The notes beneath the pieces are model-generated. The model had not been told where the DNA came from. It saw only the letters and a list, made by a program, of their open reading frames with translations, and searched no databases. Shown piece by piece: positions 1-9,210 of a DNA stretch of 64,000 nt (position 1 is the stretch's first letter; each line of letters opens with the position of its first letter). The stretch comes from Lentzea alba. Lineage in GTDB: Bacteria; Actinomycetota; Actinomycetes; Mycobacteriales; Pseudonocardiaceae. The stretch spans positions 1 to 64,000 of the forward strand of contig NZ_JAAMPJ010000015.1 in assembly GCF_011067745.1 (NCBI RefSeq). Reading direction: 5' to 3'. The position numbers and the translations under genes are program-made.

Positions 1-173
1 TGTTCCTCGGCGGGGCAGACCCGTCGGACCCGGTGGTCGACGGCGCGGGACGGCTGCAGGGCCTGCTGGTGGAGTGGTTCACCGCGATTGGGCCGGTGCC
101 GTTCGTCGTCGTGCTGATCCTGCTCACAGCCGGTGGAGTCCTGCTGGTCCGCCGGCGCGCTCGGGCGCGGTGA
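1..173 (+). CDS. C-terminal end of a membrane-anchored protein (partial)
   Basis: Only the last 56 codons are in the window, read in the frame that starts at base 3 and ends with TGA at 171-173. About 30 residues of soluble sequence lead into one strongly hydrophobic stretch (VPFVVVLILLTAGGVLLV) and then a short basic tail (RRRARAR). That is the usual shape of a C-terminal membrane anchor with the tail in the cytoplasm. The family cannot be recognised from this piece. It could be the last helix of a multi-pass protein or the anchor of a surface protein. Confidence 0.6.
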   Translation, partial: FLGGADPSDPVVDGAGRLQGLLVEWFTAIGPVPFVVVLILLTAGGVLLVRRRARAR

Positions 174-869
174 TCAGCCCACGGACGCTCTCCCGGCGCT
201 GCGGAGGTTGCCCAGAATGGAAGCCGTGTCCTATCTGCTGAGTGCGGCCAGCAGCAAGGCTGTGGACGAACCGCGGCGGTCCCTTGCGAACTCCCTACGA
301 TCCACGTGACGTGCCGCCGTCTCGTTTGGTCGGGGCAAAGATTGCTGTGTGCGTGAAGAACAACGCCGTCGATCGTGAGATCTCGTCGAAAGGGCCTCGC
401 AAGATCGCACTGTGCGGATTTCCGGCGGACTGTCGACGGCGGACGCGAACCGGTCGGGCGAGCGTCCGCGCCAAACCACCACGGGGAGATCCGGGTACGG
501 GCCGGAAGGAACGGCGGTCGGTGCCCGGCCGCGCACGGTGAAGGAACGTTGGATGCGCTCACACGCCGTGGCGGGTGAGGAGTGGCGCCTGGACGTGTTG
601 TGGTTGGCCGGTGTGCACAACTTGCTGAGCTGCACGTCGGTGGGCGACTGATAGGACCTGCGGCTGCACAATCCTCGTCGCATCGGGTGCGGAAGCCCGG
701 ATCCTGGTGCCCTCGCTGACCTACCTCTGCACAACGGCGTCCCAGATACCCCTATGCGGGGCCACCGGCGCATGACGGCGACGCTCTCCGTCATCCTCAG
801 GGAAGAGATGCGGTGATGAACCTGACGACTCCCCGATGACGGCATCAGTCCAAAGTCGGCCTGTGCAGA
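174..869. other. about 700 bp without a recognisable gene
   Basis: Open frames exist on both strands, as expected at this GC content. None gives a protein with a recognisable domain, a convincing ribosome binding site or ordinary actinobacterial composition; the translations are rich in Arg, Ser and Pro in the way of antisense shadows. No tRNA or repeat array was seen. It may hold the remains of a decayed gene or an IS flank. Confidence 0.5.
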
Positions 870-1364
870 TCAGCTGTGGCGCCACGGGCGCAGCCGCGGC
901 CACCAACCGGGCACTGCGGCTCGGTAGGTGTCGTACTGGGCACCGAAGTCGCGGCGCAGCACGGGTTCCTCGTGCCAGTGGACCATCGCGGCGAACGCCA
1001 GGCTCACGACTGCGGCGTAGGGCAGCAGTATCCACTGTCCGAACAGGAGTGCCTGTCCGAGGATCAGCGAGAGCACTGCGAGGTACATCGGGTTGCGCAC
1101 GTGTCGGTACAGCCCACCGACCACCAGCCGGTCGGGCGGGGCCACCGGTGCGGGCGTGCCGAAGCCCTCGGTGACGAACCTGGCGAAGGCGGAGATCAGC
1201 ACGGCAAGTGCGATCACCAGCACGACCACGCCGAGAATCCGCAAGGGCAGCCAGAACGGTTGCATCTGCCAGCGGGTGAGCAGCCAGGGGATGAGGCCGG
1301 CAACGCCACCCGGTGCCAGCACGAAGAACGCGGTGGAGCCGAGTGCTGCGTTCCTGGTCTGCAT
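870..1364 (-). CDS. isoprenylcysteine carboxyl methyltransferase-like membrane protein
   Basis: A 164-residue integral membrane protein of the ICMT/phospholipid methyltransferase-like family. Four hydrophobic segments are visible, at about residues 8-28, 38-60, 85-105 and 108-125. Between them lies the diagnostic motif GLYRHVRNPMYLA near residues 85-97, followed by the conserved acidic HWHEEPVL segment and RFGAQYDTYRAAVPGWWP-like C-terminal motif (here DFGAQY). In this family these residues bind S-adenosylmethionine and position the methyl acceptor. The bacterial substrate is unknown. The start is set at the ATG before QTRNAALG because the upstream in-frame residues are Arg/Thr-rich and non-conserved. 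It ends next to an ISL3 remnant. Confidence 0.8.
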   Translation of the reverse strand: MQTRNAALGSTAFFVLAPGGVAGLIPWLLTRWQMQPFWLPLRILGVVVLVIALAVLISAFARFVTEGFGTPAPVAPPDRLVVGGLYRHVRNPMYLAVLSLILGQALLFGQWILLPYAAVVSLAFAAMVHWHEEPVLRRDFGAQYDTYRAAVPGWWPRLRPWRHS

Positions 1365-1429
1365 GGCGCAAAGGCATACCTGCCGAGAACCATAAGCGGT
1401 AGCTCTTGTCCGCGTTCTGGCACGGTTTC

Positions 1430-1984
1430 TCACCCGGATGGACTACCTGGCGACGTGGCCGCGTCGCGACCGGGCAGGACGACGACACGTCGGCCGGTCT
1501 CGGCATCGATGATGATCGTGGCGCAGCGCTGGCGGCGGCGCAGGGCGAAGTCGTCCACGCCGATCACCCGCGGAATCGTCAACCGGGGCAGCGGCAGGCA
1601 CCGCAGACGGCGCACCGCGGTGCTACGGGACACGGGCACAGCGAGCAAGCCGGCCAGGCGTGCCGCCGCCCGACCACATAACTCCCGCGCCACAAGGGAA
1701 ATCTGCCGGACAAGCCGCACCGTGCGGCGCTGATGGCGTTCCAGCAATCCGGGAATCTGTTCCCGGAACGTCTGCCGCGGGCAACCCCGAGCCGGGCAGA
1801 CCAGCCGCCGTACGCGCAGACGGACGACGACCTGGCGGCCATCGACCGGCACGTCCTTCATCGTCCGCCGGTGATACCCGTGCACCTTCGCTGTCGCTGT
1901 GTTGCCGCCCTCCGTCACGTCCTCGACAACCAACGCTGACAGTCCGGAGAACACTGTCCCCACAAGGGAATCGACAGTCATCAC
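1430..1984 (-). pseudogene. ISL3-family transposase, N-terminal fragment
   Basis: The N-terminal third of an ISL3 transposase. It opens with SGLSALVVEDV, continues through a Cys-rich zinc-finger-like part (VCPARGCPRQTF) and reaches the start of the DDE catalytic domain, VIGVDDFALRR, where the first catalytic Asp lies. The similarity ends after VVVLPGRDAAT, and a chance stop follows. The remaining 300 or so residues of the family, including the other two acidic residues, are absent, so it cannot transpose by itself. The element end with its inverted repeat lies just upstream at 2029-2039. Confidence 0.85.
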
Positions 1985-2028
1985 CAGATCATGATCGCGA
2001 ACAGCTACCCGCCGTCACCACCGACTAC

Positions 2029-2039
2029 GAGCCAGAGCC
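2029..2039. repeat. terminal inverted repeat of the ISL3 remnant
   Basis: GAGCCAGAGCC on the plus strand, reading GGCTCTGGCTC inward toward the transposase start. The same 11 bases occur at 61425-61435, just after the C-terminal ISL3 fragment. This is the position expected of a terminal inverted repeat. Confidence 0.6.
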
Positions 2040-2066
2040 GCTCGTTTGACAGACCCTGCACAACGC

Positions 2067-3839
2067 CTACTCGGGTTCGTCTGCTCGATGTTTGTCCTCG
2101 CGGTGGGTGGAGGCGAGCGTTTGCTCGGTGGGCTCGTCCGGCGGAGTGGAGCCTCGGTGCAGGAGGGAGAAGTGCGCCTCGTCGCGCATGCGGTCGACCA
2201 TGTGGGGGTAGTGCAGCTCGAACGCGGGGCGTTCGGACCTGATTTTCGGCAGTTCCTTGAAGTTGTGCCGAGGTGGAGGTGACGTGGTTGCCCATTCCAG
2301 CGAGTTGCCGAAGCCCCAAGGGTCGTCGCCCGATGCCGGGTCGCCGTAGCGGTAACTGCGGAACACGTTGTAGAGGAAGGGAAGCACCGACAGCCCGAGC
2401 ACGAACGAGCTGATCGTGGAGATCATGTTCAGCGTCGTGAATCCGTCGGTGGGCAGGTAGTCGGCGTAGCGGCGGGGCATGCCCTGGTTGCCGAGCCAGT
2501 GCTGGACGAGGAACGTGCCGTGGAAGCCGAGGAACGTGGTCCAGAAGTGCAGCTTGCCCAGGGGTTCGTTGAGCATCCGGCCGGTCATTTTGGGGAACCA
2601 GAAGTAGATGCCGGCGTAGGTGGCGAAGACGATGGTGCCGAACAGCACGTAGTGGAAGTGCGCGACGACGAAGTAGGTGTCGGTGACGTGGAAGTCGATC
2701 GGGGGAGAGGCCAGCAGCACTCCGGTCAGCCCTCCCAGGAGGAAGGTGACGAGGAACCCGATGCTGAACAGCATCGGTGTCTCGAACGTGAGCTGGCCCT
2801 TCCACATGGTGCCGGCCCAGTTGAAGAACTTGATGCCGGTCGGCACGGAGATCAGGAAGGTGGTCAGTGCGAAGAACGGCAGCAGTACCGCACCAGTGGC
2901 GTACATGTGGTGCGCCCACACCACGACCGAGAGCATGGCGATCGCGAACGTGGCGAAGACGAGGCCTTTGTAGCCGAAGAGCGGTTTTCGGCTGAACACC
3001 GGCAGGACCTCGGTGACGATGCCGAAGAACGGCAGGGCGACGATGTAGACCTCGGGATGGCCGAAGAACCAGAACAGGTGCTGCCAGAGGATCACGCCGC
3101 CGTTGGCCGGGTCGAACACGTGCGCACCGAGGTGTCGATCCGCCGCCAGACCTAGCAGAGCTGCGGTGAGGATCGGGAACGCCAGCAGGATCAGCACCGA
3201 GGTGACGAGGATGTTCCAGGTGAAGATCGGCATCCGGAACATCGTCATACCGGGCGCGCGCAGGCAGACCACGGTGGTGATCATGTTGACCGCGCCCAGG
3301 ATCGTGCCCAGACCGGACACCGCCAGCCCCATGATCCACAGGTCCGCGCCGACACCGGGTGAGTGGATCGCGCTCGACAGCGGCGTGTACCCCGTCCAGC
3401 CGAAGTCCGGCGCACCGGCCGGTGTGACGAAGCTGGACAGCACGGTGAGGCCGCCGAACAGGAACAGCCAGTAGGAGAACGCGTTCAACCGCGGAAACGC
3501 GACGTCCGGGGAGCCGATCTGCAACGGCAGGACGTAGTTCGCGAACCCGAACAGGATCGGCGTCGCATACAACAGCAACATGATCGTGCCGTGCATGGTG
3601 AACAGCTGGTTGTACTGCTCGTTCGACAGGAACTGCATCCCTGGCCGGGCCAGCTCGCCACGAATCAGCAGCGCCATCACGCCGCCGATCATGAAGAAGC
3701 TGAACGACGTGACGAGGTACAGGATGCCGATCTGCTTGGGATCGGTGGTCCGGAACAGGCCGAGCAGCACGGCGCCCTTCGGACGCCTGCGGACCGCCCC
3801 GGGATGTACGACAACGGCCGTTGGCTTGACTGCGGTCAT
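2067..3839 (-). CDS. ctaD: cytochrome c oxidase subunit I
   Basis: A 590-residue heme-copper oxidase subunit I of the aa3 type, the catalytic core of the terminal oxidase that reduces O2 to water and pumps protons across the cytoplasmic membrane. All metal ligands are present: FTMHGTIM (low-spin heme His), the GHPEVYI His/Tyr pair, WAHHMY (CuB histidines) and [10 protein letters not shown] (heme His pair). The PTGIKFFNW segment of the K-channel is intact. Twelve hydrophobic segments can be placed. Subunits II and III are not nearby, so this is a stand-alone copy. Actinomycetes usually keep another ctaD elsewhere, so I infer an accessory paralogue. The basic, Pro/Arg-rich C-terminal tail is longer than in many homologues. 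It is divergent from terC, with about 160 bp between them. Confidence 0.97.
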   Translation of the reverse strand: MTAVKPTAVVVHPGAVRRRPKGAVLLGLFRTTDPKQIGILYLVTSFSFFMIGGVMALLIRGELARPGMQFLSNEQYNQLFTMHGTIMLLLYATPILFGFANYVLPLQIGSPDVAFPRLNAFSYWLFLFGGLTVLSSFVTPAGAPDFGWTGYTPLSSAIHSPGVGADLWIMGLAVSGLGTILGAVNMITTVVCLRAPGMTMFRMPIFTWNILVTSVLILLAFPILTAALLGLAADRHLGAHVFDPANGGVILWQHLFWFFGHPEVYIVALPFFGIVTEVLPVFSRKPLFGYKGLVFATFAIAMLSVVVWAHHMYATGAVLLPFFALTTFLISVPTGIKFFNWAGTMWKGQLTFETPMLFSIGFLVTFLLGGLTGVLLASPPIDFHVTDTYFVVAHFHYVLFGTIVFATYAGIYFWFPKMTGRMLNEPLGKLHFWTTFLGFHGTFLVQHWLGNQGMPRRYADYLPTDGFTTLNMISTISSFVLGLSVLPFLYNVFRSYRYGDPASGDDPWGFGNSLEWATTSPPPRHNFKELPKIRSERPAFELHYPHMVDRMRDEAHFSLLHRGSTPPDEPTEQTLASTHREDKHRADEPE

Positions 3840-3999
3840 GACTGCCTCTCAACAGATCGGCTGTCGCGCGCTTAAGACCCATCCTGGACCCACTGGGGAG
3901 ATTTGCCAAACGCAGCAACGGTGAACCGGAGCGGTTGCGGGTCTCGGCGCGCTGTGGTGGTGTGAGGTAGCAGCGACTTCGCGGAGAGGCGGGCATCGA

Positions 4000-5172
4000 G
4001 TGGATGTACCGCAGATCGTCTGGTGGCTCACGATCGCCGGAATCATGGGCCTGCTGCTGTTCGACTTCATGGTGCACGTGCGCAAAGCCCACGTGCCGAC
4101 TCTGCGTGAGGCGGGGCTGTGGTCGGCGATCTACGTCGGCATCGCGATCGTCTTCGGCCTCGGCGTGCTGGTCGCCGGCGGAACGACGATGGGGGCGGAG
4201 TACTTCGCCGGGTACGTGACGGAGAAGGCGTTGTCCGTCGACAACCTGTTCGTCTTCCTCATCATCATGTCCAGCTTCAAGGTCCCCCGCGCCGACCAGC
4301 AGAAAGTACTGCTGTTCGGGATCGTCTTCTCGCTGATCGCTCGGACCGGGTTCATCATGCTGGGCGCCGCCCTCATCAACCTGTTCGCGTGGGTCTTCTA
4401 CATCTTTGGCGTGATCCTGCTGGTCACGGCGGGCAACCTGCTCAAGCCGTCGGGTGAGGACAGCCACTCGGCCGACAACATCATGATCCGGCTCGCCAGG
4501 AAGCTCTTCCACACCACCGACACCTACGACGGCGACAAGCTGTTCACCGTCGACGATGGCCGGCGAGCCATGACGCCGATGCTCCTGGTCATGGTGGCCA
4601 TCGCGGGTACCGACGTCCTGTTCGCGCTGGATTCCATTCCGGCCATCTTCGGGCTGACGCAGAACGTCTACCTGGTGTTCACCGCCACGGCCTTCTCGCT
4701 GATGGGCCTGCGCCAGCTGTACTTCCTGATCGACGGGCTGCTCAACCGACTCGTCTATCTGGCCTATGGGTTGGCCGTGATCCTGGCGTTCATCGGCGTG
4801 AAGCTCATCCTGCACGCGTTGCACGAGAACAACCTGCCGTTCATCAACAATGGACAACCGGTCGACGTGGTGGAGATCAGCACAGGGCTTTCCCTGAGTG
4901 TGATCATCGGTGTCCTCCTTGTCACCGTCATCGCGTCCATGACCAGCGCTTGGGGCCGGGCGCAGAACGTGATCGCCTCCGCCCGGCGCCACGCGATCGA
5001 GTACGTGGACATCGAAACCGACCCCGCACGAGGCGCGGAGGTCTTCGCCGCGTTGCTCGCCGAAGAGGCGACTCTCAAGCAGCTTCCGGAGAAGTACCGG
5101 GCCAGGATCCGCGAGGAGGAGAAGTTGATGGCCCTGCTCAAACGGGCTCACGACAAACAGGCCCGGACCTAG
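4000..5172 (+). CDS. TerC/Alx-family integral membrane protein
   Basis: A 390-residue protein with eight to nine hydrophobic segments. It carries both family signatures: EKALSVDNLFVF near residue 75 and TDVLFALDSIPAIF near residue 205. The acidic residues in these motifs are thought to handle metal ions; Alx and related proteins act in manganese export, and the link to tellurite is historical. The last 70 residues form a charged, probably helical cytoplasmic tail. Translation starts at GTG, preceded by a purine-rich GCGGAGAGGCGG. The gene is divergent from ctaD, and zwf follows after about 67 bp on the same strand, so the two may be cotranscribed. Its physiological substrate is not shown by the sequence. 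Confidence 0.92.
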   Translation: MDVPQIVWWLTIAGIMGLLLFDFMVHVRKAHVPTLREAGLWSAIYVGIAIVFGLGVLVAGGTTMGAEYFAGYVTEKALSVDNLFVFLIIMSSFKVPRADQQKVLLFGIVFSLIARTGFIMLGAALINLFAWVFYIFGVILLVTAGNLLKPSGEDSHSADNIMIRLARKLFHTTDTYDGDKLFTVDDGRRAMTPMLLVMVAIAGTDVLFALDSIPAIFGLTQNVYLVFTATAFSLMGLRQLYFLIDGLLNRLVYLAYGLAVILAFIGVKLILHALHENNLPFINNGQPVDVVEISTGLSLSVIIGVLLVTVIASMTSAWGRAQNVIASARRHAIEYVDIETDPARGAEVFAALLAEEATLKQLPEKYRARIREEEKLMALLKRAHDKQART

Positions 5173-5239
5173 CTGTTCGAGATCTTCCGCCGGTCGGCGC
5201 CGGTGAGCCGGCGTGCACGCTGGGGATGAGGAGCGGGAC

Positions 5240-6601
5240 ATGACTTCGCTGGTGATCTTCGGTGCGACCGGTGACCTCGCCGGCCGGTACCTGCTGCCCT
5301 CGTTGGCGCGGTTGACGGCAGCACGTTCGTGGCCACCGGCCTTCCGCGTCCGCGGCGTGGGCAGGGAGCCCCTCGACAACGAGCAGTTCCGCAAGCACGC
5401 CGGCGAACGCCTCGACCGGCACGCGGCCGACGTACCGATCGACGCCCGGCACGAGGTGCTCAACCAGATCGACTACGTCGTCGCCGACGTCACAGATCCA
5501 GCCGCGGTCGCGGCATCGATCCGCGATCTACCCACTCCCATCGCGTTCTATCTCGCTCTGCCGCCAAGCCTTTTCGCGACAACCGTCACGGCCCTGGCCC
5601 AGGCTGGAATCCCGCCCAAGAGCCGCATAGTGCTGGAGAAACCATTCGGCAGCAACGAGAACAGTGCGCAAGAGCTCAACCGACTGCTCGCTGAAGTCGC
5701 CACCGAGGACAGCATCTTCCGGGTCGACCACTTCCTCGCCAAGCAGACGGTGCAAAACGTCCTCGGACTCCGCTTCGCCAACCGGATCTTCGAGCCGCTC
5801 TGGAACGCGCAGCACGTCCATTCGGTCGACATCGTCTGGGACGAGCCTCTCACGCTGGAGGGGCGGGCCAGCTACTACGACCGTGCCGGCGCCCTGCGTG
5901 ACATGCTGCAGAACCACCTGCTGCAACTGCTGTGCCTTGTCGCGATGGAACCTCCGCGCACGCTGACCTCGCGAGACCTGCATGACCGCAAGGTGGATGT
6001 CCTTCGTGCGGTTCGTGCTCTCACTCCCGAGGAGGTGAGCCGCCACACCACTCGCGCCCGTTACACCGCCGGCCGCATCGGCGATCGGGTGGTTCCCGAC
6101 TACACCGCTGAGCCTGGGGTCGATCCCACCCGGGAAACCGAAACCTTCGCCGCCATGACCTGCTGGATCGACAACTGGCGCTGGACCGGTGTGCCGTTCA
6201 AACTGCGCTCCGGCAAGGCGCTCGGCGCCCGGCGCAGCCACATCGCCGTCCGCTTCCGCGACGTACCGCACCTGGTCTTCGGGCAGCACGAAGAGCCTGC
6301 ACCCAACGTCCTTCGGTTCATGATCGACCCCGATCGAATCGAGCTGTCGATGAACCTCAACGGCGCCGGCGACCCGTTCGACCTCGAACCGGCCTGCCTC
6401 GACACCGACCTGGCCCCGCAGACCCTTCCGGCCTACAGCCGCCTCCTGCTCGACATCTTGGAGGGAGACGCCACGCTGTCGATCCGTGGCGACGAAGCAG
6501 AGGAGGCGTGGCGGATCATGGACCCTGTGCTCGCCGCGTGGGCTGCCGGAGCTGCACCTTTGCGCGAGTATCCTGCCGGGTCGCTTGCGAACGACTTCTG
6601 A
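5240..6601 (+). CDS. zwf: glucose-6-phosphate dehydrogenase
   Basis: A 453-residue enzyme that oxidises glucose 6-phosphate to 6-phosphogluconolactone and makes NADPH. The Rossmann motif GATGDLAGRYLLPSL is at the N-terminus. EKPFGSN lies near residue 135, the catalytic motif RVDHFLAKQTVQN near 160, and the substrate-binding GVPFKLRSGKAL near 315. The canonical motif has DHYLGKE, and here it is DHFLAKQ, so this is a divergent copy, but the catalytic His and Lys remain. The start at 5240 is preferred over the GTG at 5213 because GATGAGGAGCGGG lies just upstream. With the pyruvate dehydrogenase, aconitase and transaldolase-like genes it suggests an accessory carbon and redox module. Confidence 0.93.
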   Translation: MTSLVIFGATGDLAGRYLLPSLARLTAARSWPPAFRVRGVGREPLDNEQFRKHAGERLDRHAADVPIDARHEVLNQIDYVVADVTDPAAVAASIRDLPTPIAFYLALPPSLFATTVTALAQAGIPPKSRIVLEKPFGSNENSAQELNRLLAEVATEDSIFRVDHFLAKQTVQNVLGLRFANRIFEPLWNAQHVHSVDIVWDEPLTLEGRASYYDRAGALRDMLQNHLLQLLCLVAMEPPRTLTSRDLHDRKVDVLRAVRALTPEEVSRHTTRARYTAGRIGDRVVPDYTAEPGVDPTRETETFAAMTCWIDNWRWTGVPFKLRSGKALGARRSHIAVRFRDVPHLVFGQHEEPAPNVLRFMIDPDRIELSMNLNGAGDPFDLEPACLDTDLAPQTLPAYSRLLLDILEGDATLSIRGDEAEEAWRIMDPVLAAWAAGAAPLREYPAGSLANDF

Positions 6602-6615
6602 GCAGCGTCTGCTCA

Positions 6616-6630
6616 GCGGCTTCGGGCCGC
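6616..6630. terminator. hairpin between convergent zwf and a small membrane gene
   Basis: GCGGC-TTCGG-GCCGC is a perfect 5-bp stem with a stable UUCG-type loop, 15 bases after the zwf stop codon. There is no T-run, as is common in actinomycetes. It could terminate transcription from either side. Confidence 0.45.
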
Positions 6631-6719
6631 AGCGCCTTCTGCGACAACGAAGGGATCGGCGATCGTCACCCGACGAAGCACCGGTCGGCAACGACGGCGC
6701 GTGAGAGCCGGAGTCGCCG

Positions 6720-6995
6720 CTAGCGGTTCCGTGATGCGTCCTTGCTTGGTGCAGGTGAGGTGCAATGCGCGATGATCCCGATGAGGAACATGACAACGCC
6801 GAGGATCCAGTACACCGTGCCCGAGAGCAGTCCGATGAGGAGGAACGCGACGCCCGACGCCATGATCACAGCCAGGTACTTGGCCGGTGAGCCAGGTGTC
6901 AGACTGAGCGCGATGATCCGTTCTGAATGCCATGGATTGCTGTGCTCGAGCGGCGTCCTGCTGTCAGACAACGGCGTGTTCTTGGTGCTGTCCAT
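6720..6995 (-). CDS. small two-helix membrane protein, unknown function
   Basis: A 91-residue protein. The first 35 residues are polar. Two hydrophobic segments follow (about 40-60 and 62-78) with a short turn between them, then a polar tail (PAPSKDASRNR). AAAGGA lies about 15 bases before the ATG. It sits downstream of the DUF3040 gene and the hibernation-factor gene on the same strand and is probably the last gene of that unit. No family was recognised with confidence; short glycine-rich two-helix proteins of this kind are common in actinobacterial stress clusters. Confidence 0.65.
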   Translation of the reverse strand: MDSTKNTPLSDSRTPLEHSNPWHSERIIALSLTPGSPAKYLAVIMASGVAFLLIGLLSGTVYWILGVVMFLIGIIAHCTSPAPSKDASRNR

Positions 6996-7066
6996 TGCAG
7001 TGAGTACGTCCTTTCGATTGTGTGGCATGTTCGGATGACGCGCATGCCCGGGGTTTCCAACGGTCG

Positions 7067-7354
7067 TCAGGTTCGAGTTCGCCAGGTGTGCCAACCGGTG
7101 GCCACGGGGACGGCCGCTGTCAGCAGAGCGCCCAGCACGATCACCAGGACGGATGAGACCTGCACGCCTGCGATGATCAGGGTCAACCCGGCCACGTACA
7201 TGGCGGTCATGACGACGCTCGATTTGATGCTGTGTCGTGTGCCGGCCTCGGCAGTGCCCAGGGCAGCCAGCTTCTGGGCGAGTTCTGGGGATTCGTCGGC
7301 GAGGTGTTGCTCGATCTCGGCGAGTTGCCGTTTTTCGAAGTCTTGTATGGCCAT
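7067..7354 (-). CDS. DUF3040-family membrane protein
   Basis: A 95-residue protein. The N-terminal amphipathic helix DFEKRQLAEIEQHLADESPEL is the DUF3040 signature, and two hydrophobic helices (about 52-70 and 72-90) follow. The start is chosen at the ATG preceded by GAGGAGGGACC. An alternative GTG at 7468 would overlap the stop codon of the upstream gene but would add 38 non-conserved residues. The family's function is unknown. Three members occur in this window, each beside stress-related genes. It lies between the hibernation factor and a small membrane protein. Confidence 0.82.
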   Translation of the reverse strand: MAIQDFEKRQLAEIEQHLADESPELAQKLAALGTAEAGTRHSIKSSVVMTAMYVAGLTLIIAGVQVSSVLVIVLGALLTAAVPVATGWHTWRTRT

Positions 7355-7464
7355 GATCCGGTCCGGTCCCTCCTCGAGGTGTGATAGTTCGTTCCTGGAA
7401 CGGTTGCGACACCGGTGTCCACATGCGACAGCGTCGCGCGTCTTGGTCTCTGACTGCGTGACGG

Positions 7465-8511
7465 TCACTTCCGCAGCAGTGCGGCGGCCATTGTGTCCTT
7501 CGACATGCGTTGCGCGGGGACGGTGAACACCGATCCCGCGTGGTTGAGCACGGCCACCGCGGCGGTGCCGAGCCGCTCGTGCAAAGTTGGCTCGTCGGGC
7601 AGGCGGATGGCCACGGGTTCATCCGGATGCTGTCCCCACCACGTGGACTCGGTGGCCACGATGAGGGTCTGGATGTGACCGTGTTCCGCTGCGGTGACGA
7701 TCTGGGTCGGCTCGTGGAGGGTTCGGCTTGTGCCGCGCAGTGCCTGCACTGCGTCGACCGTGGCGAAGTCGCGTGCTCGCAACTCGGGTTCGACGATCGG
7801 CCAGGTGCGACGGTGCATTGTTTCCGGGCTGATCCGGTCCGCGGTGTCCGTGATCGTGGGCGTCATCAGGCTTGGCCAGGAACTGATCCGGCGGTAGGTC
7901 GCTTGCAGGTGGGGTTCGCCGACTACCACCAGCGGTGCTTTGGTCTGGCCCGCCGCGTCGCGAATGACGGCCTCGATCAACTCGAAGTGTTGGTGGGCAA
8001 GCGGTGTGCGGACGTCGAGAGAGCCGAGTGACGTGAGCTCGTCGAAACCGGAGCGGGTGCCCGCGAACAGGCGGGTCTCGGCCTCTCCCAGTTGGAGCAC
8101 CAGGAACCTGCCACCCGCGTTGAGGGCGGGCAGTAGCGGTGTGAGGGTGAACCTGTCGCCCACGGTCGCCATCTCTGGAAGCGTTGTCGGAACCCAGTAC
8201 GTCCGTGTAGCACCGGAGCTTGCGAACAAGGCGATTCCGTTGGCGGGGCGTTCCCACAACCACATGTCTTCCACGAGGTCCCAGGCCCCGCACATGACGG
8301 CAGCGATGTCGGTAGTGCTCATCCCGTCGGTCCGCAGAACGTGTTCCGCTCGCCGCACGAGGTTCCAGAAACGAACACGGGCCGGAAGCGCTGAATGGCC
8401 GGTACGCCGGGTCGGAAGGAACATCGACACCCGGCGACCGCCGCGATCCGCGGCGAGGCGGGTGAACTCGTCCACGTGCGGCACAGTGCAGCCGGACACA
8501 GCCGTTCGCAC
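7465..8511 (-). CDS. eRF1/pelota-like ribosome hibernation factor (baeRF3/Balon type)
   Basis: A 348-residue protein of the bacterial archaeo-eukaryotic release factor family. The core reads FLVLQLGEAETRLFAG near residues 135-150, with HQHFELIEAVIRDA and PLVVVGEPHLQATYRR further on. The C-terminal third has an eL30/pelota-like fold (IQTLIVATESTWWG near 280, then GTAAVAVLNHAGSVFTVPAQRM). Members such as Balon in Psychrobacter and its mycobacterial homologue bind the ribosomal A site during cold or dormancy and protect idle ribosomes. The GTG start has AGGAGG five bases upstream. A decayed second copy lies at 19229-19758. The role here is inferred from the family and from the Usp, DUF3040 and DksA-like neighbours. 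Confidence 0.8.
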   Translation of the reverse strand: MRTAVSGCTVPHVDEFTRLAADRGGRRVSMFLPTRRTGHSALPARVRFWNLVRRAEHVLRTDGMSTTDIAAVMCGAWDLVEDMWLWERPANGIALFASSGATRTYWVPTTLPEMATVGDRFTLTPLLPALNAGGRFLVLQLGEAETRLFAGTRSGFDELTSLGSLDVRTPLAHQHFELIEAVIRDAAGQTKAPLVVVGEPHLQATYRRISSWPSLMTPTITDTADRISPETMHRRTWPIVEPELRARDFATVDAVQALRGTSRTLHEPTQIVTAAEHGHIQTLIVATESTWWGQHPDEPVAIRLPDEPTLHERLGTAAVAVLNHAGSVFTVPAQRMSKDTMAAALLRK

Positions 8512-9210
8512 ACCAGCCTCCTACGACTCGGGTTCGCTCATCTACCTCCACAGTGCCTGCAAGCGCGGCGGATGGCAGGAGCGTTCGTCGGTTGATTGAG
8601 GCGAGATCAGTTTGCCGACGGTCGGCAAAGTCCGAGCGGCATCGTCCGAGAGCTCGGGCACTCATCCAATGTCGAGCGAGTCTCTCCTGTCAGGTTGCCG
8701 GGCATCGGCAACAGAAACCCTCGGAGTCTTCCAGCGACAACCATGACCGTCCGTCCGGCACTGCGGCACGATCGAGTTAGCCGGTTCGTGCAGGGCGAAC
8801 CGCCGGTGAGGCCGGGCCAGAAGCATCTCTCCCTTGCTTCTGGCCGGGGCTGACCGCCTTCCGCTCGGCGCAGTTCGACGCAGCACTGTCCGGTGCGTGG
8901 GTCCAGCACAGCCTCGACGGTCGATGCCCAGACGAGTTCGGAGGCGCCGATGTGTTCGCCGTGTTCGCGGGCGACCGTGAGCGCGGCATCCTGGGCATCG
9001 CCGGAGCCGACGAGTACCGCGCCACGAGGATCGCATGTCCATGTCGGACGGTTTCTGCACATTGGAACGCGGCGAGCTCGTGGGAGATTCCGGCAGCCTC
9101 CGCCGCCTTGTCGCTGGTGACCGGTCGGCGCGCCGACCAACAAGACCAGTATTTGTTGATGAACTAGCGCCCGTCCTTCCGACGCTTCTCGCACTCACTG
9201 GAGTCAACGC
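8512..9210. other. about 700 bp between divergent genes, no convincing gene
   Basis: This stretch separates the hibernation-factor gene (minus) from the broken ferredoxin reductase gene (plus), so it must hold both promoters. One minus-strand frame around 8850-9060 gives a plausible protein-like stretch (GSGDAQDAALTVAREHGEHI), but it has no recognisable family and no ribosome binding site. It may be a gene remnant. No strong palindrome was found. Confidence 0.45.

Noticed and set aside
231-845. 204-codon minus-strand frame at the left end
   Set aside because: No RBS, no family and shadow-like Ser/Arg/Pro composition; treated as gene-free.
4000-5172. Tellurite resistance determinant
   Set aside because: Only the TerC family member is present; the terZABD stress genes are missing, and Alx/TerC proteins are now linked to metal homeostasis.
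2005-5463. A very long minus-strand open frame across ctaD, terC and the intergenic region
   Set aside because: It is the out-of-frame and antisense shadow of ctaD and terC; its translation is rich in Asp/His/Arg repeats and lacks any domain.
8607-9194. 195-codon minus-strand frame upstream of the ferredoxin reductase
   Set aside because: Part of it looks protein-like, but there is no start context and no recognisable domain; kept only as a remark in the region entry.
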